From Aestuariivivens sediminis (GTDB taxonomy: Bacteria; Bacteroidota; Bacteroidia; Flavobacteriales; Flavobacteriaceae), in assembly GCF_022662105.1 (NCBI RefSeq), contig NZ_JAKMCP010000003.1:741211-805210 (forward strand): a DNA stretch of 64,000 nucleotides, in the 5' to 3' direction. The position numbers and the translations under genes were made by a program. Under the pieces are notes generated by a model. It did not search any database, was not told the origin of the DNA, and was given only the letters and a program-made list of their open reading frames with translations. The first letter of the stretch is position 1. The number at the start of each line of letters is the position of its first letter. Below, in pieces: positions 27,805-36,814 of this stretch.

Positions 27805-29454
27805 TTAAATGAGCATAGTTACCGGATTTTCTATGTAACCTCTTAAGGTTTGAAGGAATTCAGCTCCAGTTGCACCATCAACCGTTCTATGGTCACAGGC
27901 CAGGGTTAATTTCATAGTATTACCCACAACAACCTGACCATTTTTAATTACAGGTTTTTGAACAATGGCACCTACAGATAATATGGCTGAATTAGGTTGA
28001 TTGATTATTGACGTAAAATAATCGATACCAAACATGCCTAAATTAGACACTGTAAAGGTACTACCCTCCATTTCTTGTGGTGTTAATTTCTTATTTCTTG
28101 CTTTTCCAGCCAATTCTTTAACAGCGGCTCCAATTTGGGGTAAACTTTGCTCATTCGCAAAACGTAACACGGGCACTACCAAACCATCTGGAACAGCAAC
28201 AGCAACACCAATATGCACATGATTGTTCAATCTCATTTTATCAGGGAACCATTGTGAATTTACTTGTGAATGCTGCTTTAATGCCAAAGCACAGGCTTTA
28301 ACGACGATATCATTAAACGATATTTTGGTGTCTGGTAATGAATTAAACTGTTGTCGAAATGCAATAGCATTGTCCATATCAAACTCAACAGCTAAATAAT
28401 AATGTGGTGCTGAAAACTTAGAATTTGTTAATGCTTTGGCAATGGCTTTACGCATTTGGGAATTGGGTATATCCTCAAAATCCTCCTGCCCCGCAGGGAC
28501 AAATTTACCAATTACGCCTCCTGACGCCATTGGGGTAAAGTTTTCTATATCTCGTTTTATGATACGTCCATGTTCACCAGACCCCTGAACCTGGTTTAAA
28601 TTGATTCCTTTTTCTTCCGCTAACCGTTTAGCCAATGGCGAAGCAAACAACCTTCCATTAGTAGTTACCGGAGTTGGTGCTGGTTTCTGAGATGTCTCAT
28701 CGCTGCGCTCTTTGGAAACGACGGCAGCTTCTTTTTTGGCTTCAACTTGAGGAGCCTCTTCTTTTTTTGAGGCTGTCGGGGCTTTAAAGTTTGCTGCAAC
28801 TCCAGAAACATCGGTTCCTGCCGGACCAATAATGGCCAATAACGAATCAACCTTGGCTGATTCGCCTTCCTGCAAACCAATTTTCAATAAGGTTCCCGAT
28901 TGAAAGGATTCAAATTCCATAGTAGCTTTATCGGTTTCAATTTCAGCCAAAATATCACCTTCCTCAACCGAATCACCCACTTTCTTTAACCAGGTTGCTA
29001 CCGTTCCTTCTTCCATGGTATCACTCAACCGAGGCATAGTAACCACTACAACCCCTTCCGGCAGACCTTGTAAAGATGCTTCACCTTCCTGAGACTCTTC
29101 GACCTGATTATCAGATTCAGAAGGCTCTTTAGACGCGGGACTATCTTGAGACTTCTCGTGGCTTTTCTCTAAAGAAGTGTCATTCTTTCCATTTATTAGA
29201 TCTGATATGTCCTCGCCTTCCTCTCCTATAATGGCCAGTAGCTCATCCACTTTTGTGGTTTCTCCTTCTTGAACTCCAATGTGAAGCAACACTCCTTCAT
29301 TAAAAGATTCAAATTCCATAGTGGCTTTATCGGTTTCAATTTCGGCTAATATATCACCTTCTTCGATTTTATCTCCTACTTTTTTCAACCAAGTCGCTAC
29401 AGTACCTTCTTCCATGGTATCGCTTAATCTCGGCATATTTACTACTACTGCCAT
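27805..29454 (-). CDS. pdhC: Pyruvate dehydrogenase complex dihydrolipoamide acetyltransferase (E2)
   Basis: A 549-residue E2 with two lipoyl domains whose swinging-arm lysines are K43 and K176 in IETDKATMEFESF. A proline- and glutamate-rich linker separates them, an E3/E1-binding domain lies at about 269-304 (LFASPLAKRLAEEKGINL), and the catalytic acetyltransferase core ends with DHRTVDG (His522, Asp526). It moves the acetyl group from lipoamide to CoA at the centre of the complex. The two lipoyl domains are near-identical over the lysine region, a sign of internal duplication. It starts three bases after the pdhA stop. Confidence 0.96.
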   Translation of the reverse strand: MAVVVNMPRLSDTMEEGTVATWLKKVGDKIEEGDILAEIETDKATMEFESFNEGVLLHIGVQEGETTKVDELLAIIGEEGEDISDLINGKNDTSLEKSHEKSQDSPASKEPSESDNQVEESQEGEASLQGLPEGVVVVTMPRLSDTMEEGTVATWLKKVGDSVEEGDILAEIETDKATMEFESFQSGTLLKIGLQEGESAKVDSLLAIIGPAGTDVSGVAANFKAPTASKKEEAPQVEAKKEAAVVSKERSDETSQKPAPTPVTTNGRLFASPLAKRLAEEKGINLNQVQGSGEHGRIIKRDIENFTPMASGGVIGKFVPAGQEDFEDIPNSQMRKAIAKALTNSKFSAPHYYLAVEFDMDNAIAFRQQFNSLPDTKISFNDIVVKACALALKQHSQVNSQWFPDKMRLNNHVHIGVAVAVPDGLVVPVLRFANEQSLPQIGAAVKELAGKARNKKLTPQEMEGSTFTVSNLGMFGIDYFTSIINQPNSAILSVGAIVQKPVIKNGQVVVGNTMKLTLACDHRTVDGATGAEFLQTLRGYIENPVTMLI

Positions 29455-29457
29455 AGT

Positions 29458-30456
29458 TTATAATTTATGTTGAATAAACGGGTAATCTTCTTGTTCATAC
29501 ACGACATCGTACATGACATTTTTTTCTGGCCAAGGGGACTCTTCCGCAAATTTTTCACATTCTGAAACCTTATCCTTTACTATTTTATCAATTTTCTTTA
29601 GGTCTTCTTCAGTAGCGAATTTCTTTTCTAAAATGACTTCTTTAACCTGAGTTATTGGATCTATTTTTTTATACTCTTCAACCTCTTCCTTGGTTCTGTA
29701 ATGTTGGGCATCACTCATGGAATGCCCCCTATATCTATAGGTCTTCAACTCCAAAAATGTTGGTCCGCCCCCTTTACGAGCACGCTGAATCGCTTCATCA
29801 AATGCCTCAGCCACTTTTACGGGATTCATACCATCCACAGGGCTACATGGCATTTCGTAACCTAAACCTAATTTCCAAATATCTTCATGGTTTGCCGTTC
29901 GTTCCACAGACGTTCCCATGGCATATCCATTATTTTCACATACAAATACGACCGGTAGATTCCACAGCATGGCCAGATTGAAGGTTTCATGCAAAGATCC
30001 TTGTCTTGCGGCCCCATCTCCAAAACAGCACAGGGTTACGGCATCACTGCCATGATACTTATCTCCAAAGGCAATTCCTGCACCCAATGGGATTTGACCC
30101 CCTACAATACCATGACCTCCATAAAAACGGTGTTCCTTTGAGAATATATGCATAGAGCCCCCCAAGCCCTGTGAGGTACCGGTTCCCTTGCCATATAACT
30201 CAGCCATAACCCGTCTGGGGTCAACCCCCATCCCTATGGGTTGAACATGGTTACGGTAGGCTGTAATCATTTTATCCTTTGTTAAATCCATGGCATGCAA
30301 GGCGCCTGCCAAAACAGCTTCTTGTCCGTTATATAAATGAAGAAAACCCCTCACTTTTTGTTGGATATAAACCGCAGCCAGTTTGTCTTCAAACTTTCTC
30401 CAGAACAGCATGTCTTCGTACCATTTAAGGTAAACCTCTTTTGTTATTTTTTGCAT
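29458..30456 (-). CDS. pdhA: Pyruvate dehydrogenase E1 component alpha subunit
   Basis: A 332-residue E1-alpha. The thiamine diphosphate motif GDGAARQG begins at 146 and ends with ENNGYAMG (asparagines near 175-176). The phosphorylation-loop-like YRYRGHSMSDAQHYR is conserved. It decarboxylates pyruvate with an E1-beta subunit encoded elsewhere, and hands the acetyl unit to the E2 encoded three bases downstream. The arrangement cdd-pdhA-pdhC beside porV/porU is conserved in Flavobacteriaceae. Confidence 0.96.
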   Translation of the reverse strand: MQKITKEVYLKWYEDMLFWRKFEDKLAAVYIQQKVRGFLHLYNGQEAVLAGALHAMDLTKDKMITAYRNHVQPIGMGVDPRRVMAELYGKGTGTSQGLGGSMHIFSKEHRFYGGHGIVGGQIPLGAGIAFGDKYHGSDAVTLCCFGDGAARQGSLHETFNLAMLWNLPVVFVCENNGYAMGTSVERTANHEDIWKLGLGYEMPCSPVDGMNPVKVAEAFDEAIQRARKGGGPTFLELKTYRYRGHSMSDAQHYRTKEEVEEYKKIDPITQVKEVILEKKFATEEDLKKIDKIVKDKVSECEKFAEESPWPEKNVMYDVVYEQEDYPFIQHKL

Positions 30457-30757
30457 CGACTTAAATTGGTTTTATTAATGCGAGATACAAAAGTAATACT
30501 TTGTGCGATATTGGGAAAATACACAAGGATTAAACTCTTAAAATAATAAAAAAAATATTCAATTAGGTTGAACATTGATTATTTCATAATTTTTCATGTT
30601 TAAAAGTTAAAAGTTTCAGTTGGTGTGACTCCCGGGTAAGTAAAATTACATAAACCGCAAGACTGATAATTCATAAATTAGAGGATAAGACATGCGAGTG
30701 CGCAAGTTAAATTCGAAAAGTCGAATCCTGAACTCAAACAAAAGTTCAAGCCATAAA
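30457..30757. other. Intergenic region between cdd and pdhA
   Basis: About 300 AT-rich bases with no gene. It contains the pdhA promoter box at 30489-30496; nothing else stands out. Confidence 0.5.
30489..30496 (-). promoter_or_regulatory. -7 promoter box for pdhA-pdhC
   Basis: CAAAAGTA is TACTTTTG on the minus strand, an exact TAnnTTTG match 33 bases upstream of the pdhA start. Confidence 0.45.
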
Positions 30758-31240
30758 CTATAATACCGATTTATCAAAAACCAAAGGCAATAAATTAGCT
30801 ACAGAATTGGATTTCATAACTTTACCGGATGCTCCCATGAAATATAGTTCTATAGGTTTATGTTGTTTAATTTCATATTCAACTATGGCCTGTCTGCAGG
30901 CCCCACATGGCGGAATAGGTTCCAGAGTGGTTCCTTTTTTTGACGCTGCTGTTATGGCCATTCTTAAAAATTTAGATTTAGGGTATTTCGCTCCTGCATA
31001 ATAAATAACGGTGCGCTCGGCGCACAATCCGGAAGGGTAAGATGCATTTTCCTGATTACTTCCTGATATCACTTCTCCATTATCCAAAAGCAATGCCGCA
31101 CCTACTTTAAAATTTGAATAGGGCGCATAAGCCATATCCCTGGCAGCTATTGCGTTTTGCATTAAATCTTTCACATCTGGATCAAGCTCATCCAGATTAT
31201 CAAATACTTGGATGACACATGATATGTTAACTTCCGTCAT
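30758..31240 (-). CDS. cdd: Cytidine deaminase
   Basis: A 160-residue zinc-dependent deaminase converting cytidine and deoxycytidine to uridines. Zinc ligands and the catalytic glutamate are in CAE (Cys73, Glu75) and PPCGACRQ (Cys112, Cys115). PYSNFKVGAALL is the nucleoside-binding region. Length fits the tetrameric form. It follows porV on the same strand but a strong terminator separates them. Confidence 0.95.
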   Translation of the reverse strand: MTEVNISCVIQVFDNLDELDPDVKDLMQNAIAARDMAYAPYSNFKVGAALLLDNGEVISGSNQENASYPSGLCAERTVIYYAGAKYPKSKFLRMAITAASKKGTTLEPIPPCGACRQAIVEYEIKQHKPIELYFMGASGKVMKSNSVANLLPLVFDKSVL

Positions 31241-31275
31241 AATGCAGTAATAAAGTTATGATACTAAGTTAAACA

Positions 31276-31306
31276 AAAAACTATTGTTCCCTGAACAATA
31301 GTTTTT
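31276..31306 (-). terminator. Terminator after porV
   Basis: A 14-bp perfect stem AAAAACTATTGTTC / GAACAATAGTTTTT with a 3-base loop. On the minus strand it is followed by TTTTTTG. It ends porV transcription before cdd; the T-run on the other strand makes it potentially bidirectional. Confidence 0.85.
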
Positions 31307-31328
31307 ATATTATCTTTAGCTAACAGAT

Positions 31329-32567
31329 CTAATATTCTGTGTATTCTCCGGCACCAATATTGAACGTTAATGAAAAACGAAGGGTATTCTCTAAGGGGCT
31401 TTGCACTTTTGACGCTGAAAACAAATAGGACAGATCAATATTAACCACATTGTATTTAAATCCAGCTCCTAGAGCGAAAAACTTCCTGGCTCCCTTTTCT
31501 TCGGCCTCATTAAAATACCCTGCTCTCAATGCAAAAGAGTCTTGATACAAATACTCAGCTCCTAGGGCATAAGTAAATTCCTTTAACTCTTCACTGAACC
31601 CCCCGGGAGCATCTCCAAAAGACTGGAAAATACCCGATAAGAAACTTACGTCTTGCGACTGTCCATCATAAATAACATCTTCTTGTACAAGGGTTCCTAA
31701 GTCATCCACATCTTCTTCATATGTACCATTTCCATTATTATCCGTGAAGTTATATTCATCTCCTAATATGGGAGGTGTCGGTACTAATAACTTGGTGACT
31801 TCTGCAGTAACAGCGATTTTATTATAATCATCAAAAATAAAATCAAATCCACCACCCAATCTTAAGTTGGTAGGTTGGAAATTTTCTTGCCCTCCTTCAT
31901 CATACTTAAATTTGGGGCCTATATTTTGTAATGCAAATCCTAATCGCCAACGGCCATTAAAATCATTATAGGCTTCTTCTTCACTCTGATAATACCCTGA
32001 AATATCCACGCCAAAAGTACTTGCTGCCGTAATATCCCCATCAACACCTTGCAATCTTAAATCCGAACGCAGGTAACGCATAGCCACAGACATCGCAAAC
32101 TGGTCACTCAACCTTAGGGCATATGAGGCATCAATAGTCAATTCGTTTGGTCGTTGGATTAATGGTGTAGCAAATTCATCCGGAACAAATTCAATATCTC
32201 CCAAGGAAAAATATTTCAAACTTGCCGCAAACGCACTGCGTTCATCAAGTCGATTAAAATAAGTGATATTTCCTAAAAAGATGTCGTTAACTAATTTACT
32301 TAAATAGGGCGTATAACTCACTGCTATACCAGATTTTGTTTCAGAAAATACATATTTTGAGGAGTTCCATTGTTGGGAAAAGGCATCAACCGATGTCGCT
32401 ACTCCCATGTCCCCCATGGCCGCTGCCCTTGCATCGGGAGCAATTAAAACAAATGGTATTCCCGTTGTAATGACTCTGGAATCATTCTCGTTAGGTATAA
32501 TTGTTGTTTGGGCTTCGAATTTTAAAATAATGGTAAATACCATTATAAATAATAATCTATTCTTCAT
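31329..32567 (-). CDS. porV: Type IX secretion system outer membrane protein PorV
   Basis: A 412-residue outer membrane beta-barrel of the PorV/LptO family. After a signal peptide ending near FEAQ, the family hallmark IPFVLIAPDARAAAMGDMGVATSVDAF is present, and the protein ends in alternating strands (FNIGAGEYTEY). PorV shuttles T9SS cargo from the translocon to the PorU sortase at the cell surface. porU lies directly upstream on the same strand, as in other Flavobacteriaceae. Confidence 0.96.
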   Translation of the reverse strand: MKNRLLFIMVFTIILKFEAQTTIIPNENDSRVITTGIPFVLIAPDARAAAMGDMGVATSVDAFSQQWNSSKYVFSETKSGIAVSYTPYLSKLVNDIFLGNITYFNRLDERSAFAASLKYFSLGDIEFVPDEFATPLIQRPNELTIDASYALRLSDQFAMSVAMRYLRSDLRLQGVDGDITAASTFGVDISGYYQSEEEAYNDFNGRWRLGFALQNIGPKFKYDEGGQENFQPTNLRLGGGFDFIFDDYNKIAVTAEVTKLLVPTPPILGDEYNFTDNNGNGTYEEDVDDLGTLVQEDVIYDGQSQDVSFLSGIFQSFGDAPGGFSEELKEFTYALGAEYLYQDSFALRAGYFNEAEEKGARKFFALGAGFKYNVVNIDLSYLFSASKVQSPLENTLRFSLTFNIGAGEYTEY

Positions 32568-32584
32568 GAATTAAGTTTAGTTAA

Positions 32585-32592
32585 CAAATATA
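32585..32592 (-). promoter_or_regulatory. -7 promoter box for porV
   Basis: CAAATATA is TATATTTG on the minus strand, 18 bases upstream of the porV ATG. It suggests porV has its own promoter besides read-through from porU. Confidence 0.4.
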
Positions 32593-32664
32593 AATTTTAT
32601 TTTAAACTGTTACAGTCTTTACCCCCAAGCTGCAAAAATACTCGGTTACCTTTCATGATAGGGG

Positions 32665-35600
32665 TTATAAAATGACCAGTTTTTCGATTTTTTCTACTTT
32701 TTTGTTTAAAAGTGCCGACTTAACCGTAAGCTTATAAATATAAACACCTTTTCCAATTTTATCACCAAAGTCATCCCGGCCATCCCAAATCAGATCTCTG
32801 GACAAGGAGCTTGTTACCTTTGATCCCGCATTAGTTTGACCATTTATAGTCTTTACCAATTTACCAGACACCGTAAATATCTGTATTGAAACGTCCAAAG
32901 GAGCCGAACTATTGTGATTAAACCAAAATTCTGTGTAATTTACAAAGGGATTGGGGTAATTTAATACATTATTGATGACCAATTCTTGATCTTTGTCAAA
33001 AACAATAAATTGAATCTCCGCAATTGCGGAATTATTGTACACGTCCCAAGCTTTTAAAGTTAAGGTATGTAATCCCGGTTCTAAATCTCTGAAAGGAAAA
33101 CTAACTACACCTTTTTGGTAATTATCTAACTCGGTTTGATAATAATCGTTTAATACATAAGGGTTTGTTTCGTCACCGTCAATTATAGCCACAATATCAT
33201 GCCCTATTCCACTTGCGGTATTAATGCCGTTCGAATCCTCCAATTTTGCCAACAATGTAGGTGATTCATTTGTTATTCCGCCCGAAACAAAATTTTCATC
33301 GTTCATGTACAGAGTGATAATTGGTCCCGTATTATCTTCCTCCGCATTTTCATTTAGACCTCCAATTCTAACTTCATTTATACTGGCTCCGGTTTGATCC
33401 TCTGTTGATGATTCGTTTTTAGCATAAAAACTCAATTTACCATAGCCTACAGGAATACCAACATCTCTGGGAACTACAAAATCAAATTCAAATTGTCCAT
33501 TTTGAATGGATGCTTGCCCCCTGAAAATGGCCACTCCTAAAGTTGTAAAATCGAGTTTTATCAGTTGATTGTCAGAATCTCTTGTATTATCGTTGGCCAA
33601 GGTCTGCCTATCAATATATTTGTCATAAATCGTTGTAGACAGAGTTCCATTATAGTTGGTTAGAAGGTTACCATTGATATCGGTTACCTCCCCAGCAAGT
33701 TTAATATAACTTAATGCTTTTAGTGTATCTGTTGCCTGAGTTATGGGCGTGTCATTAATTTTTGTTAGTCTGATGTTGGGTTTGGGAAAGGTTAACTTCA
33801 TGGCCGGATCGCCAATATAAAACACCAATCGTCTTTGCCCTTGATTCGATATGGCCGGGTCGTTTTTGGTTAAACGCAAAGCCTCTGCTGCCGTCGGGTA
33901 TTCATAGTCACTGTAATTATCATTATCACTAAAAGAAAACAAGTATTGCTCCAGAACATTGTTAATGTCTGTACCAAAAATCACAAATACCTGACGTGTA
34001 GTAGTAATTAACCCGATGGCTCCAGCTTCCTTATTCCAATAGGTTAACTCTCCTGCAGTCTCACGTAAGGGGTTATCAAACTTTGTGAATTCACAAGTTA
34101 CTGTTACAAAACAATTTAGCTTACAGAGGTTTTGAAGTGCTTCAATATCAGGTTTAAGAAAAATTCGTTCTCCTGCTAACCCATCCTCACCTCCATGTCC
34201 AAAATAATTAACTACTAAAGCCCCTTTGTTAATACCATTAACTAAAGCTTCGGTCACCAACGGGTATCGCTCACCTCCTGACGAAACTTCTTGCTTAAAG
34301 GCATCGCTATGGATTTTCACCACGTTTATATATGGTTTTTCGGATGCAACCATATCCCCTAAATCATTGGTTGTTTGTTGCAGAATACCTTCCCAATCTT
34401 GATCCACATCATCTGAAACCGCGATAAAATTATTTCTCCAACTTCCAAAGGCCTCTTTAGAATAATACAGTTCTATTTTATCTACCATTTCTTTGGCACG
34501 TTGCGGTGTATCGGCCAGAATACGACCTACAGCAATATCCAATTTATCACTATTGGACATCATCCCTTCATTATCGTCCATCATACCATAAAAATCATCG
34601 GACACATAAGAACTGGTAAGATTAAAACTATTTAAGGAGTACCAGGATGGTACAACATTGGTATTGTTACTAATTCGGTCTTTATAGTCATAAGATCCAT
34701 CACCAAACAAACACAAATATTTTATTCTTTTTTCTGGTGTACTGGCATTGTCATACACATATTTTACAAGATTTCTAATCGCTCCCACATCCTGGTTTCC
34801 TGAACTAAACTCGTTATAAACCTCATTTAAACCAATAGCCTTTACATTTAACCCATAAGTGCTTCTGTTAATGTTGGCCAATCGTTCGGCTTGAGCTAGC
34901 ATGTCATTGCGAGCAATAATGATATAATCTACATCCTGAAAATCACCTTGAGCATTATTGAAAATAGTACCTTTAATGTTTTGATTTGGTATTGAAGTGT
35001 TTCCGTCTATCTTGGGTTCAAAGTAATCTTGTGGCGTTACGGCAACATAAGTTTTTAAAGTTCCCAAGTTAGATTTAAAGCTTAATACAGAAGCCGACTC
35101 ACTATGTTCAAGACTCAAAACATTATAATTATCGGTGACTTCCCAAATTTCTGAAACTTGCGAGGCATTGGATATTGTATATTGTCCGATCCCTGATGCA
35201 GAGATAACGTTGCTGTTTTTAAACTGAAACTGTTTTCCATTGAATTGTAGCCCACGAGTGGCTTCTATGGAAATGTAATCCAAATACCCCAAAGCACTTG
35301 GATTCCCTTGATTATTGAATTTCACATTGATAATGACGTTAGAGCTACTTACATTTACAGGACCATTGAATTGAGCACCATTGGCCAAGTTTGTCTCGGA
35401 AGAACCGGCCATATTCAAATTGGAAATCGAAGTGCCGTTTACACTTATCTCCATGGAACTTGATGATGAAGAAGCTGCGGCAACATGCACACTTAATTGA
35501 ATAGGTACGGTGGTAACCAAATCCGGAAATTCAAATTCAAAAGATTTTTCGTTTTCTATGTCAAATCTTTCGCCGAACCATCTTCTTCCCAAAGACGCTA

Positions 35601-36552
35601 TATTATAGACATCTTTTTCATAGAACTGATACTCTTCAAAAGTGTCAATAATCATGGAAGCTTCACCCTCCGGTTCAATTAGTGGTTGAATACGTTTACC
35701 ATTACCGTTACTTACGTTAATATAGTAATACGTCTTATCCGTATAGCAATTAATGTTAGTATTGCTTTGGGCGTCAAATAACTTGGGCCCTTCAGCATAG
35801 CATAAAATATAATCTTCATTATTAAATATCCCATCTTCCTCGCCTACAAACTTTATGGCATTTTCTGTAACGTCAAAAGGGTAAGGGATATTATTGGCAT
35901 ATGGTATCATCCTTCCTCCGTTACCGTAAAGTTTAATGGTTCTCGGATCGACATTATTAACATCAACTCCCAAACGTTGTAAAAAACTTTTGGATAACCT
36001 AAAAACGCCGGTAGTATCCACATAAAACCGATACCATTCTCCTGAACTTAAAACGGAATTTGTTATAGCCCTTGAGGTGTTAAAACTTTTATTGGATGTC
36101 ACTTTACGAGTATTAACCCCGTACTTGTAATCCACTTGAAATGAAGTTATCTTTTTAAAGTTGCCCTTGGAATCCTTAATAATTGGAGACAATTCAAAGA
36201 AGGCATATTGTGTATTTCTACCATAGGAGTTCTTCAAACTGTAATTTAGTTTTGTTCCTATTTTACTGGGATCTAAATCTTTTAATTCCCCCTTGGAGAT
36301 GGCGGCATAGGTAATGTTACTCAGTATAACTGAAGATTCATTAATAGCCGTAGAAATCTCCCACTGAGCTACAAACCATAACCCTGATTCAAAGTCGAAA
36401 CTTAAATTTTTCTTACTAAAAGAAGGTATTTCGATGCTGGAAGAGCTTGTAGACATCTTTTGAGTACCTTCCCACTTAATTGAAAATTGCATTTGTTGCG
36501 CAAAGACTATCCCGGATAAACAAAATAATAAAATCAAAAAATTCTCTTTCAT
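32665..36552 (-). CDS. porU: Type IX secretion system sortase PorU
   Basis: A 1295-residue surface protease-transpeptidase of the gingipain-like C25 family. After a Sec signal peptide (MKENFLILLFCLSGIVFAQ) and a long beta-rich N-terminal region, the catalytic domain carries His786 in VNYFGHGGEDG and Cys820 in TVTCEFTKFDNP; the 34-residue spacing is as in gingipains. The C-terminus has a CTD-like domain (VLNYPNPFVNYTEFWF, GKGVYIYKLTV). PorU removes the C-terminal signal of T9SS cargo and attaches it to surface lipopolysaccharide. The T9SS protein at 15454-17535 should be one of its substrates. Confidence 0.96.
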   Translation of the reverse strand: MKENFLILLFCLSGIVFAQQMQFSIKWEGTQKMSTSSSSIEIPSFSKKNLSFDFESGLWFVAQWEISTAINESSVILSNITYAAISKGELKDLDPSKIGTKLNYSLKNSYGRNTQYAFFELSPIIKDSKGNFKKITSFQVDYKYGVNTRKVTSNKSFNTSRAITNSVLSSGEWYRFYVDTTGVFRLSKSFLQRLGVDVNNVDPRTIKLYGNGGRMIPYANNIPYPFDVTENAIKFVGEEDGIFNNEDYILCYAEGPKLFDAQSNTNINCYTDKTYYYINVSNGNGKRIQPLIEPEGEASMIIDTFEEYQFYEKDVYNIASLGRRWFGERFDIENEKSFEFEFPDLVTTVPIQLSVHVAAASSSSSSMEISVNGTSISNLNMAGSSETNLANGAQFNGPVNVSSSNVIINVKFNNQGNPSALGYLDYISIEATRGLQFNGKQFQFKNSNVISASGIGQYTISNASQVSEIWEVTDNYNVLSLEHSESASVLSFKSNLGTLKTYVAVTPQDYFEPKIDGNTSIPNQNIKGTIFNNAQGDFQDVDYIIIARNDMLAQAERLANINRSTYGLNVKAIGLNEVYNEFSSGNQDVGAIRNLVKYVYDNASTPEKRIKYLCLFGDGSYDYKDRISNNTNVVPSWYSLNSFNLTSSYVSDDFYGMMDDNEGMMSNSDKLDIAVGRILADTPQRAKEMVDKIELYYSKEAFGSWRNNFIAVSDDVDQDWEGILQQTTNDLGDMVASEKPYINVVKIHSDAFKQEVSSGGERYPLVTEALVNGINKGALVVNYFGHGGEDGLAGERIFLKPDIEALQNLCKLNCFVTVTCEFTKFDNPLRETAGELTYWNKEAGAIGLITTTRQVFVIFGTDINNVLEQYLFSFSDNDNYSDYEYPTAAEALRLTKNDPAISNQGQRRLVFYIGDPAMKLTFPKPNIRLTKINDTPITQATDTLKALSYIKLAGEVTDINGNLLTNYNGTLSTTIYDKYIDRQTLANDNTRDSDNQLIKLDFTTLGVAIFRGQASIQNGQFEFDFVVPRDVGIPVGYGKLSFYAKNESSTEDQTGASINEVRIGGLNENAEEDNTGPIITLYMNDENFVSGGITNESPTLLAKLEDSNGINTASGIGHDIVAIIDGDETNPYVLNDYYQTELDNYQKGVVSFPFRDLEPGLHTLTLKAWDVYNNSAIAEIQFIVFDKDQELVINNVLNYPNPFVNYTEFWFNHNSSAPLDVSIQIFTVSGKLVKTINGQTNAGSKVTSSLSRDLIWDGRDDFGDKIGKGVYIYKLTVKSALLNKKVEKIEKLVIL

Positions 36553-36614
36553 TGCAAGAATAACGTTATTAGCAAAGCGTTATTATTAAAAAACATAAAT
36601 TTTTATAATCGCAT

Positions 36615-36622
36615 CAAAAATA
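36615..36622 (-). promoter_or_regulatory. -7 promoter box for porU
   Basis: CAAAAATA is TATTTTTG on the minus strand, 63 bases upstream of the porU start, in the divergent porU-gldJ region. Confidence 0.4.
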
Positions 36623-36814
36623 CAATAATAAATTTGTAAAACACGCGTTAATACAGCGTAAAACGATGCCAAAAACTAACAAAAACATCGATGAAATGCA
36701 TAAAAAATAAGGTGAAATACACATTTTTTTAGTCAAAATAGCAAAAAACGCTTGCAATCTTCGGTTTAATTCTTATATTGCAGCACCAAAAATATAATTA
36801 GCTTACTTAAAGAT